64,000 nt of DNA, taken from NCBI RefSeq assembly GCF_030272615.1, contig NC_081411.1:153811971-153875970 (forward strand), read 5' to 3'. The notes beneath the pieces are model-generated. The model had not been told where the DNA came from and did not search any database. It saw nothing but the letters and a program-made list of their open reading frames with translations. Source of the DNA: Cryptomeria japonica (taxonomy: Eukaryota; Streptophyta; Pinopsida; Cupressales; Cupressaceae). Positions 10,176 through 21,918 of this stretch are shown piece after piece. The position numbers were made by a program, and so were the translations under genes. How positions within the stretch are numbered: the first letter of the stretch is position 1; every line of letters starts with the position of its first letter.

Positions 10176-11767
10176 AGGCACAACAACTCAAGTTTCCAAC
10201 AGATGTATGAAAGACTCAATGATACCCCCTAGAACTACATGCATCATGTATATACAATCAAGTATCTCCCATAGGAAGGAATGAAGGAGACTACATAGCC
10301 CACCACGCCTACCCCCCCCTCTATAATGAACAATCTCATGTACAAATGATGAGTGCTTGAAGACAAGACATAGTCCAATTCCTACAAACATATTCCCCTT
10401 GGAAAGAAGAGCTCTTGGAGACCAAACATAGTCTTATGCCTAAAAACATGTCTTCCCTTTGATGATGAAGATGCCACAAACTAATTAGGTACATAACCGA
10501 TCACAATAGAAGGTGACATAGAAGGAACCAATGGAAAATAATCTTGAATAAGCTCCAAATTCAAATATGAAGTGACAATAGTTATACCATAAATATCATC
10601 AAACAAGAGAGATAAACACTCAAATGTGTCTCCCAAATCTAAAATATTAGACTCCACAAACAATGAACCAATGTATGAAAAATAGGAATCCTAATTAAGA
10701 AGAAAAATAGATACCTATCGTAATGAATCTTTGGTAGTACTTAGTGAATCACCAACAAAAGATGAATTTGTGATCTCAATTGGAGAAGTAGGAGCTGTTG
10801 TTCTCAAAATCTGATTACCCTTTAATGCCTTTAATAATATAATCTAAAATGAGTGCCAAGAAGACATCAAGGATAAAAGGATTTCAGAGACAACATATGA
10901 CAAGGTTTGTTTAGACCTTCTACACTTCGGGCTCTTCCCTAAGCCCGGGCGGGTATACCCTTTGTGAATTAAATTCACACTCTTAAGCAACAAACCCACA
11001 GCAAACCAGTCCAGAAAACCAGTGAGTTTATTCACCTTAAAAAAAAACAACTGAAAGCAAAGAATGAAACAATATTCAACTTCAGTATATTTGATCAACA
11101 AAGCATGCAATAAACAGCTTCGATTAGTACCAGTGCTTTATCCAAGGCTACAGAGTCACTCAAACTCGAATAAAACTCCTGAAATAAAACATCTCTATAC
11201 TTCCCATCAACTTGGTCTCCATTTATCCCTGTAAATGCCTAACATCAACAAGAATTTAATCACCTCAAAATAAGCTGGGATCCTCAAAATTCAAAGTTCA
11301 TCCCGAAGTATCTACTGGTAGAGTGGTCATGCCTGTTTAATTTCCCTCCTAAAGAGAAATGCTAAAAACACCCATACTGAGATTGCTTTACAATTCCATT
11401 CAAACAGAAAAATCCTAGATTATTCTGAATGAAAGAGTAAATACGATCAAGGACAAATTTGAAGACGACACAGAGCTTTACTCAAAACTGATGGTCTGTA
11501 TATTGATATTCATTTGAAAAAAGATTTTACAAGAGTCTGATTCTCCATTAAACTTTGGAAAAGCTCAGATAACATTTCTGCAGCGTTTTCTTACAAAAAT
11601 TGCGTGATCCCTTTTCTCTCTAGTCCTGGTATCCATTTATAACAATATGGATGCACAAAGCTTCAGACTTCTTTGAGGAAAGTTTGTTACAATTACTTCA
11701 AAAATTGAAGAAGTTACAATTTCAGTTATGCGCTCTTTTCAGCTTCTTTAGCAGTCTGTTGGATAGG
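10176..11767. other. Non-coding stretch, no gene seen
   Basis: AT-rich sequence without a supported gene; short frames here show no domains. The part nearest 11767 lies downstream of the minus-strand ORFs and would hold their 3' untranslated region. A GC-rich spot with AAGCCCGGGCGGG occurs near 10940. I found no copy of the upstream hairpin array here, which argues against 10.2-17.1 kb being a simple LTR-flanked element. Confidence 0.5.
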
Positions 11768-13399
11768 TTATTCAGTTGCAACCTCCTCTGGCTTTTCAGG
11801 GACGTTCTCTAACTGCTCCGGATCTCGAGTGGAATATTTAATTCCCCACTCACCATACGTCTCCTCGGTCGGCCATACAAAATTAATCACATCACTTTTA
11901 ACCTTAGTCAACCCTTTCCAAGAATTCCTCAGTTTGTTGACTTCTGAGTTAAGAAAACTGTAGTGTGATTTAATTCTCTCTATTTCCTGTATGGTTATAA
12001 CAAAAAATGAGGTGTCATCCAGATCAATAATTCCCTTGACCCTTGCTGACAATTTAACATTTATCTCATTGAGCCATATCTGTTTGTCTTTCAGTTGATC
12101 TGGATTAGCAAAAATTCCTGGGAGTAATTCACACACCTGATCAGTGTATTCCTTTTTAAGCAATTTAACCCTTCTTTCCACATTATCCACCTCTGTCGCC
12201 AATTGCAATAAACTCTTAGTAATATCAGAAGTGGATTTGATAATAGGGTTAGCTCTTGCCTCATCAGAGGAAACACACATGAACTCTAAATCCTGCTCCC
12301 TAGGCCTCCATCTGTCAAAAATGGGTGTCAATATGACTTTATCTCTTATCAACTCAGTCCATATCTCCATGACTTTTCCTACACTATTGTGAAGGAGTGA
12401 AGCATTTATAGTGTCTGCAAAACTGGAGACTGTGGCCTTGATCTTTTCTTCATACTTCCCTGCATAATAGGCCTGAGTTTGCTTAAGACTCTCCAATTCT
12501 TGGGGAGTTATCTCTATCATCTGAGAGCTGGAAGGTGCAGGAGATGGTGGAAGCTCAATAATGGGACTAGTAGGTGGAGGTCTTGCAGGAGAAGAGGTGA
12601 TCATTAATGTTGAAGATTCACCTTGTTGACGTTGTCCTGCTAATTGGCTCTGCAATCTGGCAATAATACTCTCCTTGCCTCTTATTTCCTCCTTGGCACT
12701 GTCATAAGCCTTCAAGACTGTTTCCAATTTGAGCTGGAGAGCCTCTTTTTCTTTAGCATCCTTCTCAGCTACTGCAACACTAAATTTGGCAGTCTCCAAC
12801 ACCGTGCTAGCAGCCTCTACTACCCCTGTGCTTTCTACTCTCCTGACCATCAATCCGCCAATGTGACTTGTCCCTGTGGTGTCTTTACCCTTCTTGTCCT
12901 CATTTCTCTTAAGGGACCACATGACTAGAGCAGCATTGTCTTTACTGAATGTAACCCCTTCCATGGGTTTGGTTTCTTTCCTCACTGCATCCAGCACCAG
13001 AGCATCAGCAATATTCCATTCTGACAAAATGAGCACTCCAGCTTGTGCTACTAAATCTCTCCCCTGTTCAGGAGTGATGGTTTTGAATTCTTCCATCATC
13101 TCCTGTTTTATTTCTTCCTCCACCAAGGCTGAATCTTTATTTAATTGTTCTGCCTTTCTTGTTTCACATCTAGCATTATATTTATCTATATGTTGTTTCC
13201 ATATAAACTGCATGAATGCTTCAGATGTTACAAAACTATCATCGGCTAGAAAAGCACTAGTGGCCTTCTTTATCTCAGGATCCCACTCTTGGCCTTTAAG
13301 TTCAGTCGAGGTGATGTCCATTTGTGCTTCAGTGGGTTCTTCTGACATCCCCTCTTCCACTTCATCATATGTATACGCAATCTCCCCCAAACTGCCCAA
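11768..13399 (-). CDS. Long open frame downstream of an in-frame TAG (543 codons), unknown protein
   Basis: It continues in the same frame immediately after the TAG that ends the upstream ORF. The first codon is TTG; the first ATG in frame is at codon 18 (MSEEPTEAQMD). The protein is acidic at the N-terminus. A Lys/Glu-rich helical coiled coil spans about residues 200-260, a Pro/Ser linker about 265-300 (PPPTSPIIELPPSPAPSSSQ) and further helical segments run to the C-terminus (SHYSFLNSEVNKLRNSW). No enzyme motif is recognised. The immediate abutment and absence of an early ATG suggest this is the C-terminal half of one roughly 1200-residue protein, made by read-through or broken by a nonsense mutation. 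Confidence 0.6.
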   Translation of the reverse strand: MGSLGEIAYTYDEVEEGMSEEPTEAQMDITSTELKGQEWDPEIKKATSAFLADDSFVTSEAFMQFIWKQHIDKYNARCETRKAEQLNKDSALVEEEIKQEMMEEFKTITPEQGRDLVAQAGVLILSEWNIADALVLDAVRKETKPMEGVTFSKDNAALVMWSLKRNEDKKGKDTTGTSHIGGLMVRRVESTGVVEAASTVLETAKFSVAVAEKDAKEKEALQLKLETVLKAYDSAKEEIRGKESIIARLQSQLAGQRQQGESSTLMITSSPARPPPTSPIIELPPSPAPSSSQMIEITPQELESLKQTQAYYAGKYEEKIKATVSSFADTINASLLHNSVGKVMEIWTELIRDKVILTPIFDRWRPREQDLEFMCVSSDEARANPIIKSTSDITKSLLQLATEVDNVERRVKLLKKEYTDQVCELLPGIFANPDQLKDKQIWLNEINVKLSARVKGIIDLDDTSFFVITIQEIERIKSHYSFLNSEVNKLRNSWKGLTKVKSDVINFVWPTEETYGEWGIKYSTRDPEQLENVPEKPEEVATE

Positions 13400-15370
13400 C
13401 TAAGAGAGGTATTCAGTTGCTGCTTGTTCATCTCCAATGTGGAGAGGGGATTGGGATGGGGAATATAAGGGTGTATCTGATTGCACTTCCTTCCCCACCC
13501 TCTGCTTCTTTGGGCTGTCTTGGATGTCAATGACTTCATGTGCTTTCCTCTTCCCTTTAGATGAAGAGGGTTCCCCTCTTGCAGACACCAACACACTATA
13601 ACCTACTTTCTTATGCAGGGTGTAATCACCAGGAGGGATGGCTTTAATAGGAGCTGATTTCCCCAAAATCATTCTTGCTTTCTCAGGGTTGTTTTTAATT
13701 ACAACTCCCCTTTTCTCCTTTATTGTCTGCATCACATCCTCAAAACAAATAATCAAAAATTTTATCTTTTCTTCCAATGGGAAGAAGCTAGACAATGGGT
13801 CATAGCTAACATCAAATTGATGCACAAAATCCAGGGCCTTCCTGTAAGCTACCCATTTTTCCTTTCTCAACTCCTGTTCATCCAAATCAAATTCATTCCT
13901 GATGAGGTCTTCAGGAAAGTGGAATTGGTGGGGCCTACCTCTGCATGCTACCTTCTTCCGGAATACACCATTGTAGAAGTCCTCCGGATCAACACATCTT
14001 GACACTGCAGTGGACAAATGGTAGGGTTTGAGGAAATCCTCAAAACATTTCCAGCCGCCCTTGGTGATTACAAATTGGTGGGCTACTGTAGCTGTAGGGA
14101 AAATAGTCCCTTTACCTCGGCCTGTTAACTCTGCCTCTTGCAAGTCACCAATTTGACTGAGAATTTCAGCTATTCCCACTTTGAGGGGGACCTGGTATGG
14201 TAACAAAAATGGGGTGCCTCTGAAACCAAAAACCCTAAACACTGTGGACACTGGATACAAATACATATCACCCCAGTTATGAACAATCTTGACATTCTCT
14301 GCGAATTCTTTTGGTCTTAAGAATTCCAGAAGAATCTTGGGGACTCGTGGATTGTCAGAGCAAAGAAGAGTCCTTATTTTGGATGCAAAGTATTTATCAA
14401 ACTTTAGAAAACTTGCATCCTCTCTATCCCATGACAATACGGTACTCCATAATTGTACCGGCATCTTCTCTCCCTCCTTTTCTTTTACCAGATCCATTCC
14501 ACTGGCAAAATAATCTCCACCTTTGAAGAGGAAGAGGTGCATCAATAATGAATACCACCCAAATGGCCTATCCACCTTCCCATTCTTTATCCCCATCAGT
14601 CCTCCATGGATAGCATCAGCAATATAGGAGGCATAATCAAATGTAATAGCAAGAGAAGGATTCAGAATTTGAACAATCATTAACAGATAATGATTTGGTA
14701 CATTAGATTTAGCATCTTCTCCTAGAACTTGGCAAAGTGCCCAGTACATCCCTTTTGCCCTTAAGGTAAACATACTTAGTGAAAAGGGTTCTTGTGTATT
14801 GGGCCCTACAACTGTTAACCCTCCCACTTTCAGAAAAAGTTCTTTGAGAGGCCCATTCCTGAGATGAGTCCTCTGTGCCCTGTATACCTGAGTTAATTGT
14901 GTGAAGTTTATATGCTCCAAGAAATTGGTAAACTCACTAAGCCCAAACGCTTTTCTCAGCTCTTCTGCATTTATCTCCACGAGGGTTTTTCCATTCACAT
15001 CCCGGATACACCTGGTAACTGAATCATAATTTAATGCCATCTGGGTTAACAAATCTGTATCCATGAACACCCCTGGGACTACCAATTTCCCAACATCTAA
15101 TTCCCAAATGCTATTTTGAGGAGCAGGAGAATTCCTCATTCCGAAACCGATTTTAAATAATCCCAACCCAGACAGCCCAACCTGTGGGTCTCTTAACCAA
15201 TTACCCTTATCATACAATCCTTCTCCAATTCTCAGTCGTGGAGCCCTGGGTATTAATTCTTTGGCCTTAGATGCCTGGTTGGTTGACAGCGTCAACTGCT
15301 CTAAGAAGTCATCACACACACTTCTTTCAAGATAATCAACTTTACCAGAGAATTCCCTTTTAGGAGCCAT
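13400..15370 (-). CDS. Large unknown ORF (about 656 aa), possible transposon-type protein
   Basis: Probable start is ATG 15368-15370 (MAPKREFSGKVDYLERSV); the open frame extends 21 codons further upstream. Residues about 130-330 form a compact mixed helical region containing EINAEELRKAFGLSEF, VPNHYLLMIVQIL and RPFGWYSLLMHLFLFKGGDY. By eye the spacing and hydrophobic pattern resemble the N-terminal domain of ORF2 in the element copies (FKFGQLLVGLFFYFQGYF, then LNKYFDEFRCKI versus LKFDKYFASKI). The C-terminus is Ser/Lys-rich with a likely nuclear signal (KGKRKAHEVIDIQDSPKKQR). It ends at TAG 13400-13402, followed in frame by another 543 open codons. Function unknown; it could be domesticated or part of a non-autonomous transposon. 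Confidence 0.6.
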   Translation of the reverse strand: MAPKREFSGKVDYLERSVCDDFLEQLTLSTNQASKAKELIPRAPRLRIGEGLYDKGNWLRDPQVGLSGLGLFKIGFGMRNSPAPQNSIWELDVGKLVVPGVFMDTDLLTQMALNYDSVTRCIRDVNGKTLVEINAEELRKAFGLSEFTNFLEHINFTQLTQVYRAQRTHLRNGPLKELFLKVGGLTVVGPNTQEPFSLSMFTLRAKGMYWALCQVLGEDAKSNVPNHYLLMIVQILNPSLAITFDYASYIADAIHGGLMGIKNGKVDRPFGWYSLLMHLFLFKGGDYFASGMDLVKEKEGEKMPVQLWSTVLSWDREDASFLKFDKYFASKIRTLLCSDNPRVPKILLEFLRPKEFAENVKIVHNWGDMYLYPVSTVFRVFGFRGTPFLLPYQVPLKVGIAEILSQIGDLQEAELTGRGKGTIFPTATVAHQFVITKGGWKCFEDFLKPYHLSTAVSRCVDPEDFYNGVFRKKVACRGRPHQFHFPEDLIRNEFDLDEQELRKEKWVAYRKALDFVHQFDVSYDPLSSFFPLEEKIKFLIICFEDVMQTIKEKRGVVIKNNPEKARMILGKSAPIKAIPPGDYTLHKKVGYSVLVSARGEPSSSKGKRKAHEVIDIQDSPKKQRVGKEVQSDTPLYSPSQSPLHIGDEQAATEYLS

Positions 15371-15900
15371 TTTCAATACAACCAGATAAATATCACTTCT
15401 GAAACTATTTCTGTTATACAAGAACAGTTTCACGCATTACAACACAAGAACGGCTGCAAAATAAGAAAAAAAAAAAAAAAAACCTGATGCTTGCTCGAAG
15501 AAATTCGCTCTGCAACCAATTCGCCTTCTCTGTGTTTGTAAAAGATAACTCTGCGTTTACCTCCTCTGCAAAAATCCTTTTAAGAAGTATCCTTACTTGG
15601 TTGTTAGGAAATCAAATGCTTGTACTCTGGGCCTTAACTGTAACATTGATTCCGCATGCTTCGACCGTCCCTTCAAAATCGAATTCATACGAGAATTCAT
15701 ATTTTAGCTCCAACGGGCCGCAGTCTTTCTGCAAGTGTCTCTCTGTGAATTTCATTTTGACGGCTTTGTCCTTAGTCTAAGTCCTATCTTTTATTGGCTA
15801 CATAATACCACGCGACATCTGACCATTGGCTTAGAAAATCCCCTCGCATTCTATTTTGATACTGGCTGAATGTCGCCCTTTATACTGCAGCGGGCCCGTG
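15371..15900 (-). promoter_or_regulatory. Upstream leader of the large ORF
   Basis: A GC-richer, non-coding stretch between the ORF start and the hairpin array. It includes an A-run on plus (T-run on minus) at about 15465-15482. The small plus frame at 15487-15780 has no domain. By position it could be the 5' UTR and core promoter; I see no clear TATA box. Confidence 0.35.
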
Positions 15901-17110
15901 CTTTTGTCTTTTTGCCATGTCATCATCACGACACGTGGACGGCTGATATTCATTCTCGCTATTTCGCAGCCTTAAAGGGTGAGCACTTAACCCTTGCGAA
16001 ATAGCGCGGGCCGTTGGATTATCTTTCAAGTTAATCACCTTTTAATCCTTCGAACAGGTCCTCAGGAATGGTGGGCCCGCTGAGTCATCAGTGACATCTA
16101 GCATCTAGTCATCCACTGTGCTGATTTGTCATTATGTCATTTGCCGGAAGAAGAACCATGGGGGCCCCACCTCAGTCTCGACAGGTTTACCTCAGAAATG
16201 GTGGGCCCACTGAAACGCCATAGACACTTGGCTTTCTTGTCACCTTCGACGCTGACCTGTCAACTTTTCATTTGTCGAACATACACTATAGGGACCCACA
16301 ACTGCCTTTTAGACTGCGTGTCATCAAGACATGTGGACGGTCCAGGTTAACTTTCGCTATTTCGCAGCCTTAAAATGTGAGCATCTTACCCTTGCGAAAT
16401 AGCGCGAGCCGTTAGATCTTATCTCGACTTGCGCGGCATTTAAGCCCTGCTAGGAGCTTTCAGAAGAGGTGGGCCCACGGACACATCATGGACACCTGGC
16501 GTTCTTGTCCTGCTGACTGTGGCGGCCTGTGCCACGTGTTACCTTATAATACGCCAAAAGAAAGCCACGGGGCTCCAGTTATCACTGACAACTATGCCTT
16601 CCACTTACCCTGTCGTGACAGATGGACGGCCGATATTAATCCTCGCTATTTCGCAGCCTTAAAGGGCAAGCACTTAACCTTTGCGAAATAGCGCTGACCA
16701 TCAGATCCTTTCTCAAGTTGCTCAGCATTTAAACCCTGCTAGGAGCTTTCAGAAGCGGTGGGCCCACGGACACATCATGGACACCTGGCTTTCTTGTCAC
16801 CTTCGAAGCTGACCTGTCAACTTTTCATTTGTCGAACATACACTATAGGGACCCACTTTGATCCTTAATCTTAAAATGTTGACTGTGGCGGCCTGTGCCA
16901 CGTGCTGCACTCCAATACGCCAGAGAAGACCACGTAGAGGGGGCCCCACCTTCTTGACAGCCGCAACCTTCACTTCCTCCGCGTGACACATGGACGGCCG
17001 ATATTAATCCTCGCTATTTCGCAGCCTTAAAATGTGAGCACTTAGCCTTTGCGAAATAGCGCCAACCGTCGGATCTTTCCCCAAGTTGATCAGTGTTTAC
17101 TGGGCCCGGC
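15901..17110 (-). repeat. Tandem array of four CGCTATTTCGCA hairpins
   Basis: Four diverged units of about 290-400 bp each contain an inverted repeat with arms CGCTATTTCGCA and TGCGAAATAGCG (one arm base lost in some units), at 15957-16006, 16355-16404, 16644-16693 and 17012-17061. Between the arms lie GCCTTAAA and a short run that pairs again in some copies (AAGGGT with ACCCTT). Flanking blocks such as GTGGGCCCACGGACACATCA and GTGGCGGCCTGTGCCACGTG are also repeated. The array lies 0.5-1.7 kb upstream of the large minus-strand ORF and is more GC-rich than its surroundings, so it may be a promoter or enhancer region. Confidence 0.85.
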
Positions 17111-18060
17111 ACTTTAGAAGGAAATAATAAAAGGCGAAAATTTTCAAATAATAAACATGACCGCCTAGGTAAATAGCAAGGGGGGACACTTCTTACGACC
17201 CCTCGACCCATGACTTAAGTGAAATAAAGTAACGTCGGAATAGAAACCAGGGGACCTAACACAAAAGATAAAGCCTAAAACTTAGAAAAACCTTAAACCC
17301 TCTAGGTTTAGAATAAGGCTGAAGCATTTGGGGCCACATCTTATACAAATTTTTTCAAAAACCATAGCCAAATATGGGGAAAGAACCCAATTTTAAAACA
17401 GCGATAACAGGAGCTACAATAAGAGTTTCTAGATCATCATAACTCTCAAGTGTTGCTTCATATTTAAAATCCTCTAAGGTACCATCATCAAAGAGAAAAT
17501 AGTCAACATCATCAAGAAGATTGAAAAAAAATGAAATATAATCATTTGGGAAAGGAGGAACATGAGGATCCTCAAAAATCTCCTAAATAATGGTCCAAAC
17601 TATGTGTGGGAAATCAATACCTCCAAACTTGGGGTAGATGTCATGGAGGAAGCTATTACTGATACTACAACTAATCAACCCTATGATATGATAATTCTTA
17701 TTACCCCAAATTGGTTTCTATCATTTGGTCTTTGGCTCAAGAATGAGTCCTTAAATATGAGGTAAGAGATGAAGCCACCTACAATGTGGGAGAAGGCCTT
17801 TTGTCCATGAGTCATAATTGTCCTTAGTCAAAGTGATAACAAAAGGATGTGTTGCATAGTCATAATTACATTAAATATAAACTTCTCAATCACAAAAAGA
17901 GATTAACAACATGAAATTCCAACGTCAATAGGTATAGAAGTATGCATTGTATATCCATGATTACATTAATGATACACTTCTAAATCATAAATAGAGATTA
18001 ACATCATGAAACTCCAACTTCAATAGGTAAAAAGCAACATCAAACATCAAAATGGAAAAG
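17111..18060. other. No gene seen
   Basis: AT-rich DNA with scattered stops in all frames and no recognisable motif. The frame at 17562-17765 shows no domain. Confidence 0.5.
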
Positions 18061-18063
18061 GGC

Positions 18064-18360
18064 ATGTATTAAGCACTTTTGAAGCACTAGGGGGTTTAAC
18101 AAACAAAAGCCAATCACTCCATATGATCGTGTTAGATTTCAAGGGTGAACAACATAATAGAAAAAGGCCTATATTAAGCACTAGGGAGCTTAACAAACAA
18201 AGGTCAGTCACTGAAGCACTAGGGGGTTTAACAAACAAAATCCAATCACTCCATATGATTGTGTTAGATTTCAAGGGTGAACAACATAATGGAAAAAGGT
18301 CTATATTAAGCACTAGGGAGCTTAACAAACAAAGGTCAGTCACTCCATATGATCATGTTA
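18064..18360 (+). repeat. About 135-bp tandem duplication
   Basis: Two head-to-tail units each contain GCACTAGGGGGTTTAACAAA, GTGTTAGATTTCAAGGGTGA and GCACTAGGGAGCTTAACAAA, followed by AGGTCAGTCACT. The within-unit blocks are themselves related, so a roughly 65-bp ancestral unit is plausible. The apparent ORFs on both strands here are products of the repeat. Confidence 0.85.
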
Positions 18361-19717
18361 GATATCAAGGATGAAAATATAATCCTTGAGGGTTGAGAAG
18401 GTCATGATATTTCGATAAAGTGGTGGGTAGTCCGCACCACTACAAACATACACAACCCCTTAAGTACCAAGACACCATGAGCCTTAACACAAAATCATAA
18501 CATATGAAATGAATGCTACCACACATTAAGAGCTAAAAATAAAGATCACATATAAAAATCCTAAACAAATGCACCAAAACAACATGCAACGAGCCTCCTA
18601 GTGAATTCTCACACATGGAAATATGAAACCCTAGCATGAAATATTAAATCATATTTAGAATGGCATAAGGTTTGATGCAATAAAGTAATAAATCAACCAA
18701 TAACGAGAGATCTCGATGTAAATGTAGGCTTGTGCAAGGAGGAGGAAGTTTGTCGAACCACCAAGATTGCAATTAGTGCACCCAAGACAAAGATCACCAA
18801 TCAGATGGAAAATGCCTATTGCCAAGGAAGAACCACCAATCAAGCATATGTGTGCCCACAAAAATGAAATCTACCAAGATTTGAATATAGAGAAACAAGC
18901 GTGCAGAATGAGTTCGAGCCAACAAATAAATGTGTCGTGTGTAGTCTAAACATGGGCCATCTGCAAAGAGATTACCTTGTGATCAAATGGAACACTTGGT
19001 GTGCCCCTCCACACATATAGGATCAATGCAGCTATCAAATTCCTACCAAATGTAGGTTGTGGTAACAATAAAGCATCAAACCAGGAATTAAACGACATCA
19101 CAATACATCTGGTCCAGATCCCATGGGATGACCAAAGAATCCATGGTGCTAGCTTGAGGTGACCTGCAAAAGACTGACCATGCAAATGATATAATCCGCT
19201 ACCAAAGAAGGTAATAAACGTGGGTTTGCAGGTTCAAACCTGGTTGATCAAACAGAAAATCAATGACCACATACACTAACTATTTTCTTTACAGGTTGAC
19301 AGATCCTACGATCCTACCAAAACTTGTACAACCATCAATACTATGAGTGAATGTGCTTGTCCAAGACAATAAAAAATGATGATCCGAGCAAAAAACAAGC
19401 CCTATAACAAGTGATGTGCCTGACCAGTCACAACTTGACCAATAAGCATAAGTTGTCGAGCAAAGATAATGAAGTTGACAAACCAAAATAAAACTTCTGG
19501 AAGATAATCACAACCAATAATGAATAAAGAGCATTCCAACTAGAAAATATGACTAATAAGTACTAATGAGCAACACTAATCCACAATATGCAGAAAGATA
19601 TACTGGAGCTTTGTGCACCAAATGAAATGGCATAGGCATAGCACAAATATCAAGTATCAAATTTCTCAAATCTCAAAATTCATCGATGAAACTCTTATGA
19701 AAGACGGTGCAAATTGG
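18361..19717. other. Probable decayed internal region of a small LTR element; no gene
   Basis: No coding motif on either strand. If the LTR at 19732-20113 is real and on minus, this is where its internal region would lie, but I cannot find a matching second LTR. Confidence 0.3.
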
Positions 19718-19731
19718 TTGCTCTGATACCA
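19718..19731 (-). other. Primer binding site (initiator Met tRNA)
   Basis: Minus-strand TGGTATCAGAGCAA directly follows an LTR-like end (ATGCCAACA). It is a perfect 12-nt iMet PBS core. Confidence 0.75.
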
Positions 19732-20113
19732 TGTTGGCATAACCACCTAGGAATGACAATATTCAAACGCAACCACCTTCATAATACATAAGAGAAGCAA
19801 TGAGGCTATTTCATCAATGATGAAATAACTATATTGAGATGATAAAACATGTACAAACACAGTGTATAAATAGTATAGGTGTGATGAGGTAAAGATAACT
19901 TATATCTAACTATGATTACAAATATTAAATGCAGTATACAAATATTAAATACTATGCAACTAATATCTAATAAAGTATTATGTTGGCTACCTAAGTAAAA
20001 ATTAAGCCTATGTAAATGGGATAAAACCACATTTACTCCGACAAAAAATGCATTCATGAAGCAAATAAACATTAAGTTCAAGTGGTGTAGTAAGTCTATG
20101 GGTCTCTCAACCA
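19732..20113 (-). mobile_element. Putative Copia-like LTR (about 382 bp)
   Basis: The minus strand would begin TGGTTGAGAGACCC at 20113 and end GCCAACA at 19732, adjoining the PBS. A TATA-like CTATTTATACACTG lies near 19860 on minus. The right edge is inferred from the TG dinucleotide only. No coding sequence. Confidence 0.45.
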
Positions 20114-21740
20114 TTAGAAAGTAGTTGATAGTGTTGGCATTCCATTTATTCTTGAAAGGTTGTTAACAAGTTGGAGAATATTAGGAAATACATCTTATCT
20201 TTTCATGTTAAGAACATAAATTTACAAATTTTGAGCTATAGAGCATAAAAATACAATCTTTAAGGTTCTAAAGATTGATTTTGGTTTTGACTTTTTAGAA
20301 AGGTCTTAAATGGTGCAAGTCAATTAATTTGAAATAGATAGATCTAAAAGAACTTCAATTTAAAAAATAGTGATATCAATCATCTTCTTAGATAAATATC
20401 ATGGTATCAATAAGTTGGGCCTCGAAATTAGAAATGTAAGAATATCTATGATGCATAAGAAGTATGTAAGATGGAGTTACACTTGTTGGCCAACTTATGA
20501 TGCATGCGATAAATTTCAGAAGCCATAATTTGCTAGAGATAATGGATCCAAAATGGAGTGCTTGAGTTACTGACTAGATTATAATGAGTTTAAATGGTAG
20601 ATGAAAGGAATGTGTTATTATTAGCTTGTGGACTCAAATTGGGATTTGGACATTTCATTTTGAATAGGAATTGAGTGTCATGTTGTGGATAATTTTAGAT
20701 CATGATTTCTTTGTTACCATTTGATGGTATCATGTGTTGCCTCTCCTATTTATTAGGTGTTTGAGATGGAGGTTTCATGTGGTTTTTGTAGGTATTGTTA
20801 AATGCTTCTAGAATTGCTTCAAATCTCTTATTTGTGATCCTCTTGTGAAATATTGTCTAGACTCTATAAATATAAATTATGACCATTTAGAACTCAATAA
20901 TACATTGAATTTCTTTGGAGTGTGGAGTGTTTCTCCTAAAAAGTTTTTCCCCATGTGATAAATATGTTATGATATATTATTTTGCGTTTCTTTCATTATA
21001 ACTACTTTTATCAATTTAATTTTTGTGCATACCTTCTCTTATAGGATAGTGTAGGCAATACATGGTACACCTTTTCTTCCTTTAATTTGGTATCTTATAT
21101 GCCTCAAAGTCACCCTGATTTCTTTTTAACCTCTAATGATTTTTAACAAACACTAGAGTAATAATATAATAACTAAATATGATCCAAAAATATTGAAATA
21201 TGCCTATCAAAACAGTTATACAGTTACTCAAGTATTCAATATAAGTCAAAACATAAATCTATAACCTCACAAATCATTGAGATATCCTCTTTATATGAAG
21301 TCTTGGATTCCTTGTGGAATCTAATTGGTACAAAACAAAAAAAATTGACTTCATTAAAAATGAGTATTCCATGTGCCACTTTCTGCAACCTAAATATAAT
21401 TATTTTATTTGTCGCCTTCTCATAACCCCCATATAGTTAATTCATGGACCCTCATCCCACTACTTCATTCAAGTCTACTAAATAAATATGAAAAAATATC
21501 CATCCTTTGTTGACATTCATACGTAATTTCCCTTCAAGTTTTCCTCTATGTTGACTTGGACTTAGGTTAAAAATCCAAGTTACCTCTTTTTTCTACAACA
21601 CAAGGATATGTTCAATTTGTATGAAATTTTCCTAACATCCCCCCCCTACACCTTAGTTATTCCTATTCAAAATTTTAGTGATAAAATGGGTTTATAGAGA
21701 GAAATATTAAGATGTAAAAGATATTGTTTTTGATTAAAAA
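20114..21740. other. AT-rich intergenic DNA, no gene seen
   Basis: Stops are dense in all six frames and no motif or long repeat stands out. Confidence 0.5.
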
Positions 21741-21918
21741 GCAGTGTGAAATAGGGCGCCAACCCTTTACATAGTCAGAGACTATCAATAACACATTTAC
21801 AATTAAAAAACATTACAATTCAACAACAAACCAGCCCAACTCAAGGAGGGGTAGGGACACCCGAGCCAGGAGAGGTTGGGGGCCAGAGGGTGGGGAGGGG
21901 CGGGGAATATTTCCCCTT

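Noticed and set aside
11768-17110. LTR retrotransposon spanning the two large ORFs
   Set aside because: I could not find a downstream copy of the upstream hairpin array, nor a PBS or PPT, so LTRs are unsupported.
18047-18374. Opposed ORFs of 98 and 83 codons
   Set aside because: Created by the tandem duplication at 18064-18360.
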